DNA from: Rhizobium sp. Q54 | Lineage (GTDB): Bacteria > Bacteroidota > Bacteroidia > Flavobacteriales > Flavobacteriaceae | DNA: 43,503 nucleotides | Reading direction: 5' to 3' | Assembly (NCBI GenBank): GCA_943328505.2 | Contig: CALQAH020000016.1 | Coordinates: forward strand, 1 to 43,503 | Shown: piece after piece, positions 14,809-23,017 of the stretch | How positions within the stretch are numbered: position 1 is the first letter of the stretch | Layout of the letters: every line of letters begins with the position of its first letter | Program-made: the position numbers and the translations under genes | The notes under the pieces: generated by a model | What the model was told of the DNA's origin: nothing | The model's input: the letters and a program-made list of their open reading frames with translations, nothing else | The model's database searches: none

Positions 14809-15462
14809 ATGTTTATGTTCAAATCGAAGAAAGATACCGTATACGTAATTCTTGCCGGAATATTTATCACGAATGCTGTGGTGGCAGAAATGATAGGAGG
14901 AAAGCTCATTTATGTAGGCTCAGCAGTAATGAGTATTGGCATTTTGCCTTGGCCAGTTGTCTTTGTAACCACTGATTTAATCAACGAATATTTTGGAGAA
15001 AAAGGGGTGAAAAAGCTATCACTAATTACTGCAAGTTTGATTGCCTATTGTTTTTTATTACTTTATTTTGCCATAAGAATTCCAGCAGCAGAAGGAATAA
15101 GTACAGTAAACGACAATCAGTTTTTGGCAGTTTTTGGTCAAAGTCAGTGGATTATTGTTGGAAGCATTACTGCTTTTTTAGTATCACAATTGATAGATGT
15201 TACGATATTTCATTTATTAAAAAACAAAACTGGCAACAAAATGATTTGGTTGCGAAGTACTGGATCTACAGTAATATCTCAATTATTTGACAGTTTTATA
15301 GTATTAGGAATTGCCTTTTGGGCTACTGGAATTATGACAACCGATGTTTTTATTAAATCGGCTTTCACTGGGTATTTTGTCAAATTGATTATAGCCATTT
15401 GCATGACGCCATTAATTTATTTAGGGCATTATTTAATAGGCAACTATTTAGCAAAAGAATAA
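14809..15462 (+). CDS. yhhQ: Queuosine precursor transporter (YhhQ family)
   Basis: 217 residues with about six hydrophobic membrane helices. Family signatures are IFITNAVVAEMIGGKLI, PWPVVFVTTDLINEYFGEKG, and the later RSTGSTVISQLFDSFIV, all typical of the DUF165/YhhQ family, which imports 7-cyano- or 7-aminomethyl-7-deazaguanine for queuosine in tRNA. The first ATG (14809) and a second two codons later are both possible. It overlaps nothing but is only 2 bp from the tag gene, so the two form an operon. Substrate is inferred from the family. Confidence 0.92.
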   Translation: MFMFKSKKDTVYVILAGIFITNAVVAEMIGGKLIYVGSAVMSIGILPWPVVFVTTDLINEYFGEKGVKKLSLITASLIAYCFLLLYFAIRIPAAEGISTVNDNQFLAVFGQSQWIIVGSITAFLVSQLIDVTIFHLLKNKTGNKMIWLRSTGSTVISQLFDSFIVLGIAFWATGIMTTDVFIKSAFTGYFVKLIIAICMTPLIYLGHYLIGNYLAKE

Positions 15463-15464
15463 TT

Positions 15465-16025
15465 ATGCAAGCTAAAATACGCTGTTATTGGTGTGAAAAA
15501 GACGATTTATATCGCGATTATCATGACAATGAATGGGGAAATCCCGTTTATGACGATGACAAACTGTTTGAATTTTTAGTGCTTGAAACGTTTCAAGCAG
15601 GATTGAGTTGGTATACTATTTTGAGTAAAAGAGAGAATTTTAGAAGTGCATTTCATAATTTCGATTATAAAAAAGTAGCCCTTTATAATGAATATAAAAT
15701 TCAGGAATTACTCCAAAATGCGAGTATTATTAGAAATCAATTAAAGATTAGAGCAACAGTTTCGAATGCCATTGCTTTTATGAAAGTACAAGATGAGTTT
15801 GGCAGTTTCTCCAAATATATTTGGGAATTCACGGATGGGAAACCTATCGAAAACAATCGAAAAACCATGAAAGAAGTACCGGCAACCACACCACTTTCAG
15901 ATACTATTAGTAAAGATTTAAAAAAGCGGGGTTTTAAATTTGTAGGCTCAACTGTGGTATATGCACACATGCAAGCAACCGGAATGGTCAACGATCATGT
16001 TTCAGCATGTTGGAAAAGCATTTAG
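15465..16025 (+). CDS. tag: DNA-3-methyladenine glycosylase I
   Basis: 186 residues, as in E. coli Tag (187). It removes 3-methyladenine from alkylated DNA. The start at ATG 15465 is right because the family N-terminus begins there: RCYWCEKDDLYRDYHDNEWG. Zinc-binding residues of the family are present: the Cys of RCYWC, the His of YHDNEWG, and the closing NDHVSACW. The base-binding segment LVLETFQAGLSWYTIL is intact. Its ATG is 2 bp after the transporter stop, and its own TAG overlaps by 4 bp with the stop of the convergent aat gene. Confidence 0.96.
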   Translation: MQAKIRCYWCEKDDLYRDYHDNEWGNPVYDDDKLFEFLVLETFQAGLSWYTILSKRENFRSAFHNFDYKKVALYNEYKIQELLQNASIIRNQLKIRATVSNAIAFMKVQDEFGSFSKYIWEFTDGKPIENNRKTMKEVPATTPLSDTISKDLKKRGFKFVGSTVVYAHMQATGMVNDHVSACWKSI

Positions 16026-16657
16026 TTTTTTAGAATCCTCATAAACGTTTCTTGAGAAATTTCAAAAGCGCCCAAACTTTCTAAGTGATCATTATGAACT
16101 TGGCAATCTAAAAGGAGGTACTTGTTTTCTTTTAAATAAGTAACCAAATGAATAAAGGCGACTTTGCTCGCATTGGGAACACTAGAAAACATACTTTCTC
16201 CACAAAAAACATGTCCCAAGTCAACACCATACAATCCGCCAACCAAAGTATTGTTTTGCCACACTTCTATAGATTTTGCGATTCCTAAATCGTGAAGTTT
16301 AGTGTAAGTATCAATAATTTCGCCCGAAATCCAAGTGCCTTCTTGATTTTTTCTCTCAATTTGCTGACAATTGGTAATAACCTCTTTAAAATTTTTATTA
16401 AAAGTAATTGTAAAACTATTTCTATTCAAAATATTCCTCATGCTTTTTGTGACCTTGAATGTTTCAGGATAAACTACCATTCTTTCCCAAGGAGACCACC
16501 AAAGTATGGGTTCGTCTGGGTTAAACCAAGGAAAAATACCGCTTTTGTAAGCCAAAAGTAAACGCTCAATAGACAAATCACCTCCAACCGCTAAAACGCC
16601 TTCAAAAGAAGCCTCTTCAACTGGCGGAAAATAAAGTTCTTTTGTTACAAAATACAT
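16022..16657 (-). CDS. aat: Leucyl/phenylalanyl-tRNA-protein transferase
   Basis: 211 residues. It transfers Leu or Phe from aminoacyl-tRNA to proteins with N-terminal Arg or Lys, creating an N-degron for ClpS/ClpAP. Signatures: FPPVEEASFEGVLAVGGDLS, GIFPWFNPDEPILWWSP, GTWISGEIIDTYTKLHDLG, and SIEVWQNNTLVGGLYGVDLG with GESMFS. The gene is convergent with tag and shares the four bases TTAG at its end. It is separated from the upstream DUF3127 gene by a hairpin at 16696-16732. Confidence 0.96.
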   Translation of the reverse strand: MYFVTKELYFPPVEEASFEGVLAVGGDLSIERLLLAYKSGIFPWFNPDEPILWWSPWERMVVYPETFKVTKSMRNILNRNSFTITFNKNFKEVITNCQQIERKNQEGTWISGEIIDTYTKLHDLGIAKSIEVWQNNTLVGGLYGVDLGHVFCGESMFSSVPNASKVAFIHLVTYLKENKYLLLDCQVHNDHLESLGAFEISQETFMRILKN

Positions 16658-16695
16658 TTGTTCAATAACAGTTTCAAAATTTAATTACAAAGAAA

Positions 16696-16732
16696 AAGTC
16701 AGAAACTAGAGTATAACCTAAATTTCTGACTT
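16696..16732. terminator. Hairpin between the DUF3127 gene and aat
   Basis: AAGTCAGAAA (16696-16705) and TTTCTGACTT (16723-16732) form a 10-bp stem with a 17-nt loop. On the minus strand the stem is followed by TTTCTTTG, so it can end the DUF3127 transcript before aat. Confidence 0.6.
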
Positions 16733-16754
16733 CTGATTTTTTATTTCTGACTAT

Positions 16755-17132
16755 TTAAAAAGGTAAATCGTCGTGATCTTCTTCTTTAAAATCGGTTGCT
16801 GGAGCAAAAGCTTCTGCGGCAGGCATTGGTGATACTGGAGCAGCGGTAGTCTCTGCTTGCATTTTTCCAATTCTCCATCCTTGAATGGTATTAAAATAAA
16901 CCATTTCTCCTTGCGGATTGGTCCATTCTCTTCCTCTTAAATTGATGTCAATTTTTACTGCATCGCCCACTTGATAATTATTCAATAAATCACATTTTTC
17001 TTGAACAAATTGCACCAAAATGTGTTGTGGATATTGCTCATCAGTTGTAACAACAACGTCTCTTTTTTTAAATCCAGAAGACCCCACTTCTTTGGTGGTG
17101 TCAATCATTTTAATTTTTCCTACTACTTCCAT
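16755..17132 (-). CDS. DUF3127 protein with SSB-like acidic tail
   Basis: 125 residues from ATG 17132; a longer reading from 17162 would run into the preceding gene, and the family sequence begins MEVVGKIKMIDTTKEVG. Residues 1-90 form the DUF3127 domain, predicted OB-like beta structure with FKKRDVVVTTDEQYPQHIL and NINLRGREW-like strands. An Ala/Pro-rich linker leads to the terminus EEDHDDLPF. Bacterial single-strand binding proteins end in a very similar acidic DDxPF tip that recruits repair enzymes, so this protein may bind single-stranded nucleic acid and interact through its tail. That function is inference. It starts 2 bp after the flavin reductase gene in one operon. Confidence 0.85.
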   Translation of the reverse strand: MEVVGKIKMIDTTKEVGSSGFKKRDVVVTTDEQYPQHILVQFVQEKCDLLNNYQVGDAVKIDINLRGREWTNPQGEMVYFNTIQGWRIGKMQAETTAAPVSPMPAAEAFAPATDFKEEDHDDLPF

Positions 17133-17134
17133 AA

Positions 17135-18010
17135 TTATCGTTTTGCTAATAGTACTTTCCATGCCGAAAGCACTTCATTATTATTTAAATATTCTTTTGC
17201 TTTTTGATGAATTTTATTTTTATCATCGGAACTTAAAACTCCTTTTACAGCAAAATTTTGTTTTACAAATATAGTAATTTCTTCTTCTGTAGGCAATGCT
17301 TCTACATTTCCTAGTTTTCCTAAATCGTTACCATCAAAAACGGCACTTTGCTTAATAAAATTTGGAATTGCATCTACTCCAACACCAAGTGTAGTCAAAG
17401 GTTTTTCGACTTCAAATAGTCCTTGATTGGATCGGGAATACCAATTTCCTCCTAATCGCGAAACCAAATCAATTTTATATTGATCAATCATTCCGTTTTC
17501 ATCTAAAATGGTTTCTTTGATATGGATTTTTACCACTTCGCAAATAATCAAGTTACCTGCGCCACCTTCATTTCCTAAAGCGATAATTTCGTTGACTTTA
17601 CATTCAAATTGCACTGGACTTTCTGCTACACGAAAAGGTTTTACGATATCTGAAGGCAACATCGTCAATCCCGATTTTAGAAATTCATTCACACCATCGG
17701 CATATTCCGTACTAGATAAGGAAGCTTGCTGAACGATGTCATAATTCACTACATTAATTACGACTTGTTTTGTCGCTTCGCAGTTGATAAGTGTGTGTTT
17801 AATAGTGTTATTTCGAACTCTTCGTGCAGGAGAGAAAACTAAAATAGGAGGATTAGAACTGAACACATTAAAAAAACTAAACGGCGATAAATTGGGCTTT
17901 CCATTTATGTCAATTGTGCTAGCAAAGGCAATTGGTCTAGGCGCAACGGCACTTTGAAGATAAGCTTGTAATTTCGCTGGAGATAATTCTTTAGGCTCAA
18001 TACTAATCAT
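17135..18010 (-). CDS. Flavin reductase family protein (FMN-binding split barrel)
   Basis: 291 residues. Residues ~18-190 form the flavin reductase-like split barrel, with the FMN-site segment SAVAPRPIAFASTIDINGKP and LSPFSFFNVFSSNPPILVFSP, and the LIICEVVKIHI strand. The C-terminal ~80 residues are charged and helical and are an addition seen in Bacteroidetes members. Such proteins bind FMN and either supply reduced flavin to a partner or act as oxidoreductases themselves; the partner is unknown. It heads a two-gene operon with the DUF3127 gene. A TACTTTTG element (18028-18035, minus) lies 17 bp before its ATG. Confidence 0.88.
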   Translation of the reverse strand: MISIEPKELSPAKLQAYLQSAVAPRPIAFASTIDINGKPNLSPFSFFNVFSSNPPILVFSPARRVRNNTIKHTLINCEATKQVVINVVNYDIVQQASLSSTEYADGVNEFLKSGLTMLPSDIVKPFRVAESPVQFECKVNEIIALGNEGGAGNLIICEVVKIHIKETILDENGMIDQYKIDLVSRLGGNWYSRSNQGLFEVEKPLTTLGVGVDAIPNFIKQSAVFDGNDLGKLGNVEALPTEEEITIFVKQNFAVKGVLSSDDKNKIHQKAKEYLNNNEVLSAWKVLLAKR

Positions 18011-18027
18011 ATTTTTTTTGCTTTACA

Positions 18028-18035
18028 CAAAAGTA
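18028..18035 (-). promoter_or_regulatory. Flavin reductase promoter, -7 element
   Basis: Reads TACTTTTG on the minus strand, a full match; predicted leader of about 12 nt. A -33 TTG is not evident. Confidence 0.5.
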
Positions 18036-18111
18036 GCACCTTTAAGAATACTATTAGATTGGTTTTTATAAAATTTTACAACTTTTATCTATATTTATAA
18101 AAAAATTAAAG

Positions 18112-19254
18112 ATGGAGTTTTCCGAAAGAAGAAATTTAACAAGATGGGCTATTATTATTGCCTCCTTCATTATCATTTCCTTGATTCTTTGGAATACCTA
18201 TACTTTTTTTCAAATTTTCAAAAATCAAGAACGTGTAAAAATGCAGAATTGGGCATTGGCTCAAAAAAAGTTTAATAGCGCCGATCCCAATGCCGATGTT
18301 GAACTCCCTTTTCAAATAATGCAAACCGCAACAATCCCAATTATTGTTACCGAAAAAGATTCCATTGTAAACAACCTAAATATAGAAGAGGATATTTTAA
18401 AAGATAAAATACAATTAGAATCGTTTTTAATAAAATTAAAAAACCAAAATGAGCCTATTGTCATGGAAGGTGCCGACGGGAAAACGCAGAATTTATATTA
18501 TGGAGATTCGTCATTGCTCAATAAATTAAAATATTATCCTTTGGCTTTATTGTTGATTATTGTGCTTTTTGGCGCTGTGGTGTACAATTATTATAAAAGC
18601 ACCAAAATGGCTACCCAAAACAAACTTTGGGCAGGAATGGCAAAAGAAACAGCGCATCAAATAGGAACACCTTTATCCTCATTAATTGGCTGGCTCGAAA
18701 TTATGAAAGCCGATAATGTTGATGCTACTACGATTCGTGAAATAGAAAAAGACATTAATCGATTACAAACAATCACCGACAGATTTTCTAAAATTGGTTC
18801 TGAACCCGTTTTAGAAATGAAAAATATTGTGGAGGAAACGGAACTCTCTTTTGAGTATTTAAAGTCTCGATTTTCAAAACAAGTAGAATTTTCTTTTAAA
18901 GCTCCAAATTTTCCAGTCCTGATTTCAATAAACCCAATCCTTCATAGTTGGACCATAGAAAATTTGGTAAAAAATGCTATCGACGCTATGAAAGGCAGAG
19001 GAAAAATTTCGGTGGTTATTGAAAATGAGGAAAAATTTGTAACGATAAATGTTACCGATAACGGCATGGGAATTCCTAAAAAACGATTTAAAAGTGTTTT
19101 CGAACCTGGTTTTACTACCAAAAAGCGCGGTTGGGGACTAGGACTTTCACTTACCAAAAGAATTGTGGAAGAATACCACAAAGGGAAAATAAAAGTCTTA
19201 CAATCGGAAGTGGGAAAAGGAACTACAATGCAGGTTAGTTTTAAGAAGTCCTAA
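18112..19254 (+). CDS. Sensor histidine kinase (HisKA), orphan
   Basis: 380 residues: membrane helix at ~12-35, a periplasmic sensor of about 105 residues, a second helix at ~142-162, then HisKA with the phosphoacceptor His182 in KETAHQIGTPLSSLIGWLEI and a complete ATPase (ENLVKNAIDAM, DNGMGIP, GWGLGLSLTKRIVEEYH). This HQIGTPL subgroup is common in Bacteroidetes. No response regulator gene adjoins it, so its partner must be elsewhere. Cues are unknown. The gene lies alone between two minus-strand units; no TAnnTTTG element was seen upstream, which begins with a long A/T stretch. Confidence 0.92.
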   Translation: MEFSERRNLTRWAIIIASFIIISLILWNTYTFFQIFKNQERVKMQNWALAQKKFNSADPNADVELPFQIMQTATIPIIVTEKDSIVNNLNIEEDILKDKIQLESFLIKLKNQNEPIVMEGADGKTQNLYYGDSSLLNKLKYYPLALLLIIVLFGAVVYNYYKSTKMATQNKLWAGMAKETAHQIGTPLSSLIGWLEIMKADNVDATTIREIEKDINRLQTITDRFSKIGSEPVLEMKNIVEETELSFEYLKSRFSKQVEFSFKAPNFPVLISINPILHSWTIENLVKNAIDAMKGRGKISVVIENEEKFVTINVTDNGMGIPKKRFKSVFEPGFTTKKRGWGLGLSLTKRIVEEYHKGKIKVLQSEVGKGTTMQVSFKKS

Positions 19255-19282
19255 AAATCAGAAGAAAATGGGGTTTTATTTA

Positions 19283-19672
19283 TTATAAATTCCCTTCAAT
19301 TGCTTTCGCCAAAACTTCAAATTCCTCTTTAGATAAGGCAACTTTGTTTTGAAACCGCATTTCGTCCATTTCGTTTAACGGAATCAAATGTACGTGAGCA
19401 TGAGGTACTTCAAGACCAATAACGGCAACTCCAACACGTTTACAGGGTACTGTTTTTTCTAATGCAATGGCCACTTTTCTTGAGAATTGCATCAAACCAA
19501 GATACAATGCTTCATCCATATCAAAAATCTTGTTGATTTCCTGTTTTGGAATGCAGAGCGTATGTCCTTTTGCATTGGGATTTACATCCAAAAAAGCCAG
19601 ATAGTTTTCGTCCTCAGTTATTTTGTAACAAGGAATTTCGCCGTTTATTATTTTTGTGAAAATACTACTCAT
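19283..19672 (-). CDS. HIT family protein (histidine triad hydrolase)
   Basis: 129 residues. The active-site triad HAHVHLIPL near residues 97-105 and the nucleotide-binding NPNAKGHTLCIPK segment define a HIT/HINT-like phosphoramidase or nucleotidyl hydrolase. The N-terminus MSSIFTKIINGEIPCYKI is typical of the short bacterial HIT proteins that cleave adenosine phosphoramidates. It is 62 bp downstream of greA on the same strand, and only a weak hairpin intervenes, so cotranscription with greA is likely. Physiological substrate not known. Confidence 0.93.
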   Translation of the reverse strand: MSSIFTKIINGEIPCYKITEDENYLAFLDVNPNAKGHTLCIPKQEINKIFDMDEALYLGLMQFSRKVAIALEKTVPCKRVGVAVIGLEVPHAHVHLIPLNEMDEMRFQNKVALSKEEFEVLAKAIEGNL

Positions 19673-19705
19673 GATAAGTTGTAATTAATATCGTCAGCTC
19701 AAGTG

Positions 19706-19723
19706 TCCCGATTTTTATCGGGA
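19706..19723. terminator. Small hairpin between greA and the HIT gene
   Basis: TCCCGAT (19706-19712), loop TTTT, ATCGGGA (19717-19723). There is no T-run on either strand, so it is more likely an mRNA processing or stability hairpin than a full terminator. Confidence 0.4.
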
Positions 19724-19734
19724 TGTATCGAGAA

Positions 19735-20211
19735 CTAGTCTCTTGAAATTTCTAAAATCTCGAAATTTAATTTTCCATTAGGAACACTTATTTCGGCTAT
19801 TTCTCCAACTTTTTTCCCTAACAATCCTCTTCCAATAGGAGAACTTACAGAGATTTTCCCGGTTTTTAAATCGGCTTCACTTTCAGCAACCAAAGTATAT
19901 TTCATTTCCATACCATTAGCCTGATTTTTAATTTTCACATTCGATAAAACCAATGCTTTAGATACATCCAACTGGGATTCGTCAATTAATCTTGCATTAG
20001 AATGTACTTCTTCTAGTTTTGCAATTCGCATTTCTAACATGCCTTGTGCTTCTTTGGCTGCATCATATTCTGCGTTTTCAGATAAATCACCTTTATCTCT
20101 TGCTTCTGCTATATCTGCGGATGCTTTTGGACGCATCACGCTTTTCAAATGGTCTAATTCTTCTCTAAGTTTTTTTAATCCTTCTGCTGTGTAATACGAA
20201 ACTGTACTCAT
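19735..20211 (-). CDS. greA: Transcription elongation factor GreA
   Basis: 158 residues, identical in length to E. coli GreA. The N-terminal coiled coil enters the RNA polymerase secondary channel; its tip carries the acidic residues in DKGDLSENAEYDAAKEAQG. The C-terminal FKBP-like domain includes SPIGRGLLGKKVGEIAEI. It rescues backtracked polymerase by stimulating transcript cleavage. The leader is about 50 nt and starts with a terminator-type hairpin (20238-20259), reminiscent of the attenuator/sRNA arrangement upstream of E. coli greA. A HIT family gene follows. Confidence 0.97.
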   Translation of the reverse strand: MSTVSYYTAEGLKKLREELDHLKSVMRPKASADIAEARDKGDLSENAEYDAAKEAQGMLEMRIAKLEEVHSNARLIDESQLDVSKALVLSNVKIKNQANGMEMKYTLVAESEADLKTGKISVSSPIGRGLLGKKVGEIAEISVPNGKLNFEILEISRD

Positions 20212-20237
20212 TTTTTCCTCTTTTATATAAATAGAAA

Positions 20238-20259
20238 AAATCCCATCGCAACGGGATTT
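20238..20259 (-). promoter_or_regulatory. Terminator-like hairpin at the 5' end of the greA mRNA
   Basis: On the minus strand AAATCCC, loop GTTGCGAT, GGGATTT is followed by more Ts. It begins within a few bases of the predicted start site and ends 26 bp before the ATG. No gene lies upstream in the same direction, so it is not the terminator of another unit; it looks like an attenuator of greA. Confidence 0.7.
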
Positions 20260-20266
20260 CTTTTTT

Positions 20267-20295
20267 CAAAGATACTATTTTTAATTTAATTTCAA
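20267..20295 (-). promoter_or_regulatory. greA promoter
   Basis: Minus strand: TTG (20295-20293), 18-nt spacer, TATCTTTG (20274-20267). Transcription would start near 20261, directly before the hairpin. Confidence 0.7.
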
Positions 20296-20310
20296 TTTTG
20301 TTGTGCTACA

Positions 20311-20343
20311 TTGCACTTGTCAAAGTTAAATAAATTAATTTTG
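20311..20343 (+). promoter_or_regulatory. Promoter of the Rieske-like lipoprotein gene
   Basis: TTG (20311-20313), 22-nt spacer, TAATTTTG (20336-20343), 28 bp before the ATG at 20372. The intergenic space is shared with the divergent greA promoter. Confidence 0.55.
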
Positions 20344-20371
20344 TTACCATATAGTTATTAAATAATTTTTA

Positions 20372-20791
20372 ATGAAAAGATATATCCTTTTTATATTGAT
20401 TTTGCCTTTAGTGTTTTCTTGTGATACAGGAACTGTTAATAATAGGAACCCTAATATCCCAAATTATACTGTTTATTTAGAAATTAATTTAAGCTTGCCA
20501 CAATACAGTAATTTGCAATTTGCAAGTAACCATGTTGTCAATTATAGTCAAGGTGCAAGAGGAATAGTCATTTTTAATGCTGGGAGCAATTTTGTGGCCT
20601 TTGAGTTAGCTTGTCCCAACCAACCCTATGCCACTTGCACAACTCCAATGACAATTAATGGTGTAAATGCTGAATGCGATTGTGACAATACCGTTTATAG
20701 TTTGTTTTCAGGACAAAGTGCCGGTCAACCCTACCCAATGAAACAATACCGTGTAGATGTTAGTGGCGGGACATTGATTGTAACTAATTAA
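20372..20791 (+). CDS. Lipoprotein with degenerate Rieske-like fold
   Basis: 139 residues with a lipoprotein signal peptide (lipobox VFSC, Cys17). The body resembles the Rieske ferredoxin fold: the strand FVAFELACPN, then a Cys cluster AECDCDNTVYSLFSGQ, and a closing PMKQYRVDVSGGTLIV. True Rieske proteins bind a 2Fe-2S cluster with CxH...CxxH; here the first motif is CPN and the second CDCDN, so both histidines are missing, and four cysteines (in ACPN, ATCT and ECDC) are left. It may have lost its cluster, form disulfides, or bind metal differently. Role unknown. Its TAA shares TTAA with the stop of the convergent TonB receptor. Confidence 0.75.
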   Translation: MKRYILFILILPLVFSCDTGTVNNRNPNIPNYTVYLEINLSLPQYSNLQFASNHVVNYSQGARGIVIFNAGSNFVAFELACPNQPYATCTTPMTINGVNAECDCDNTVYSLFSGQSAGQPYPMKQYRVDVSGGTLIVTN

Positions 20792-22917
20792 AAAACAAGC
20801 GTCATTCCTGCTAAAAAATTTATTCCTGCTTGAGGATAATAATAGGGATCAACATCATACATATAGCCATTGGAGACATATTGTTTATCTAAAATGTTGT
20901 TTATTAATCCATTAAAAACAATTGATTTAAAAACAGATTTGGTTTTATATTCATATGAAATATTCAAATCGGTTACAAAATAATCGACTAATTTTGATTG
21001 AGGTGATTCAATATTATTCATAAATTGTTCTCCTACAAATTTTGATAACCATGAAATTTGAAGAGGCTCATTTGGTTTGTAAACCAATATGTTAGCGACT
21101 AAAACAGAGGGCGAATAAGCAATTTCTTTATTTCCAACATTAACCCCATTTACATCCAGATTCAAATTTTTGTTACTGCTCAAGGTAAAATTAGGGCGAA
21201 GTATGAATTGTTTTGACAACGAAATGGTAGCGTCAACCTCTAATCCCAAACGATAACTTTTTTTACTATTGGAACGAATTGGATTGCCCACATCATCTAA
21301 ATTTCCAGTTAATATTAATTGATCTTTATAGGACATATAATAAATAGTGGTGTTCACTTTTATCTTCTCTGAAACATGTCTCCAGCCGAACTCATAATCA
21401 TCAAGTTTCTCGGATTTGTTATTTCCTCCTTCATAATCGGTTCGATTTGGCTCACGATTGGCTTTAGCAAAAGAGAAATACAAAACATTACTTTTGTTTA
21501 TTTCATAATTCAAACCCGTTTTTGGGTTGAAGAAATTAAAGGTATCGTTAACTAATGTTGGTTGAACTCCATTGGCTTTGTAGTTTACATTTCTGTATTG
21601 TAAATCGCCATAAAGACTAATTTTTTTACTAATTTGATAATTGACTTTTGCAAAGAATGTTCCATCGGTTTTGGTTGCAAAATCATCATAATAATGATCT
21701 CCTAGTTCGCTTTGAGAAGCCAATCGCGCCCAAATAACTTGTCCAAAATGATTCCCTTCATATTTGTTCCAACTGCCTCCAAATAGTAAATCGAGTTTGT
21801 TTTTTTTATAATTTACAGAAAAAGTTGTCCCATAAAAATCATTATCCAACCATTTTTGGCGTACTAAATCGGTTGTGGTTTCAGAACCAACTGGAATTAA
21901 ACCATAATCCATAAAATCGGCATCTTCTTTGTAATTTTCATAATATCCTTTACCTTTTGTATAATGAAAAGCCAGATTTGAATTCCAATTTTCAGAAATT
22001 TTTTCATTCCAATGTAATTGGTAATGATCTTGTTGGTAATTGTCAGTTTCATTTGCATAAAAGCGTGTGTTTCCCAATTCGTCGGTATAAATACCAGCTG
22101 AATTGTAAGTCCTATCATTATTTAATGTTGTTCCATCAACTCCATTCCAAGATTGATAGGTTTTTTCAGTTCCACCAAAAACTAATGCTTTGATTAACGA
22201 AGTTTTCCCAACATAAGTTGCTTGTAAAAAATAAGATTTTAGATCAGATGAAGCTCTATCAATATAACCTTGCGAATCAATATTTGATAATCTTCCCGCT
22301 AATTCAAAATGATCATTCATCAAACCAGTACTAAATTTAACAGTATGTTTACGAGTGTTAAAGCTGCCAGCAGAATTCGAGATTTCGGCATTGCTATCCT
22401 TTACAAAATTATCGGTTAATAAATTTAAGCTAGCACCAAAAGCTCCGGATCCATTTGTAGAAGTTCCCACACCACGTTGCAATTGCAGACTTTCGACTGA
22501 GGAGGCAAAATCGGGCATGTTTACCCAAAAAGTACCATGACTTTCGGCATCATTATAAGGAATACCATTTATGGTGATATTTACTCGTGTTGCATCGCTT
22601 CCACGAACGCGAATTCCGGTATATCCAACGCCATTTCCAGCATCGGAAGTAGTGACAACCGAAGGTAAATAGTTCATCAAAATAGGAATGTCTTGACCTA
22701 GATTTCGATATTTGATTTCCTTTTTGTCCAAATTGCTAAATGAAACGGGAGTTTTTAAAGTTACCCGAACTGCTGATACTAGAACTTCATCAAGTTGGTT
22801 TAGTTTAGTTGAGTCTTTGGGTTGTTCCTGTGAGAATACGGCAAAAGTCAAAACGCAAAACGCAAAAGTCAAAACCAAACTAGAATATTGGCTTTTAAAA
22901 TGTAATAAAGTTGTCAT
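20788..22917 (-). CDS. TonB-dependent receptor, probable thiamin uptake
   Basis: 709 residues: signal peptide ending AVFSQ (about residue 30), a TonB-box-like LDEVLVSAVRV, a plug domain (~45-165, with GIRVRGSDATRVNITINGIP and DAESHGTFWVNMP), then a 22-strand-type barrel ending with a terminal aromatic strand (GINFLAGMTLVF). There is no N-terminal carboxypeptidase-like domain as in SusC. Substrate is inferred from the TPP riboswitch in its leader: regulated outer-membrane receptors of this type in Bacteroidetes are predicted thiamin transporters. A PnuT-like inner-membrane carrier is three genes upstream. No ligand residues can be read by eye. Confidence 0.92.
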   Translation of the reverse strand: MTTLLHFKSQYSSLVLTFAFCVLTFAVFSQEQPKDSTKLNQLDEVLVSAVRVTLKTPVSFSNLDKKEIKYRNLGQDIPILMNYLPSVVTTSDAGNGVGYTGIRVRGSDATRVNITINGIPYNDAESHGTFWVNMPDFASSVESLQLQRGVGTSTNGSGAFGASLNLLTDNFVKDSNAEISNSAGSFNTRKHTVKFSTGLMNDHFELAGRLSNIDSQGYIDRASSDLKSYFLQATYVGKTSLIKALVFGGTEKTYQSWNGVDGTTLNNDRTYNSAGIYTDELGNTRFYANETDNYQQDHYQLHWNEKISENWNSNLAFHYTKGKGYYENYKEDADFMDYGLIPVGSETTTDLVRQKWLDNDFYGTTFSVNYKKNKLDLLFGGSWNKYEGNHFGQVIWARLASQSELGDHYYDDFATKTDGTFFAKVNYQISKKISLYGDLQYRNVNYKANGVQPTLVNDTFNFFNPKTGLNYEINKSNVLYFSFAKANREPNRTDYEGGNNKSEKLDDYEFGWRHVSEKIKVNTTIYYMSYKDQLILTGNLDDVGNPIRSNSKKSYRLGLEVDATISLSKQFILRPNFTLSSNKNLNLDVNGVNVGNKEIAYSPSVLVANILVYKPNEPLQISWLSKFVGEQFMNNIESPQSKLVDYFVTDLNISYEYKTKSVFKSIVFNGLINNILDKQYVSNGYMYDVDPYYYPQAGINFLAGMTLVF

Positions 22918-23017
22918 CCGTAAAAAAAATTACGAATAAAAAGAGGTAATTATTCTTGGTTAAAAAATAAAAATGGTTTGTTTCCTTGACAAATAAATAA
23001 TGCACACACTACTTTTT

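Noticed and set aside
15399..15464. Upstream start for tag inside the transporter gene
   Set aside because: The zinc-binding N-terminus of Tag begins directly at ATG 15465.
17133..17162. Upstream start for the DUF3127 gene
   Set aside because: It overlaps the end of the flavin reductase gene; the family starts MEVVGKIK at 17132.
21897..22118. Alternate ORFs inside the TonB receptor gene
   Set aside because: The receptor frame is continuous with a recognisable plug and barrel; these are shadows.
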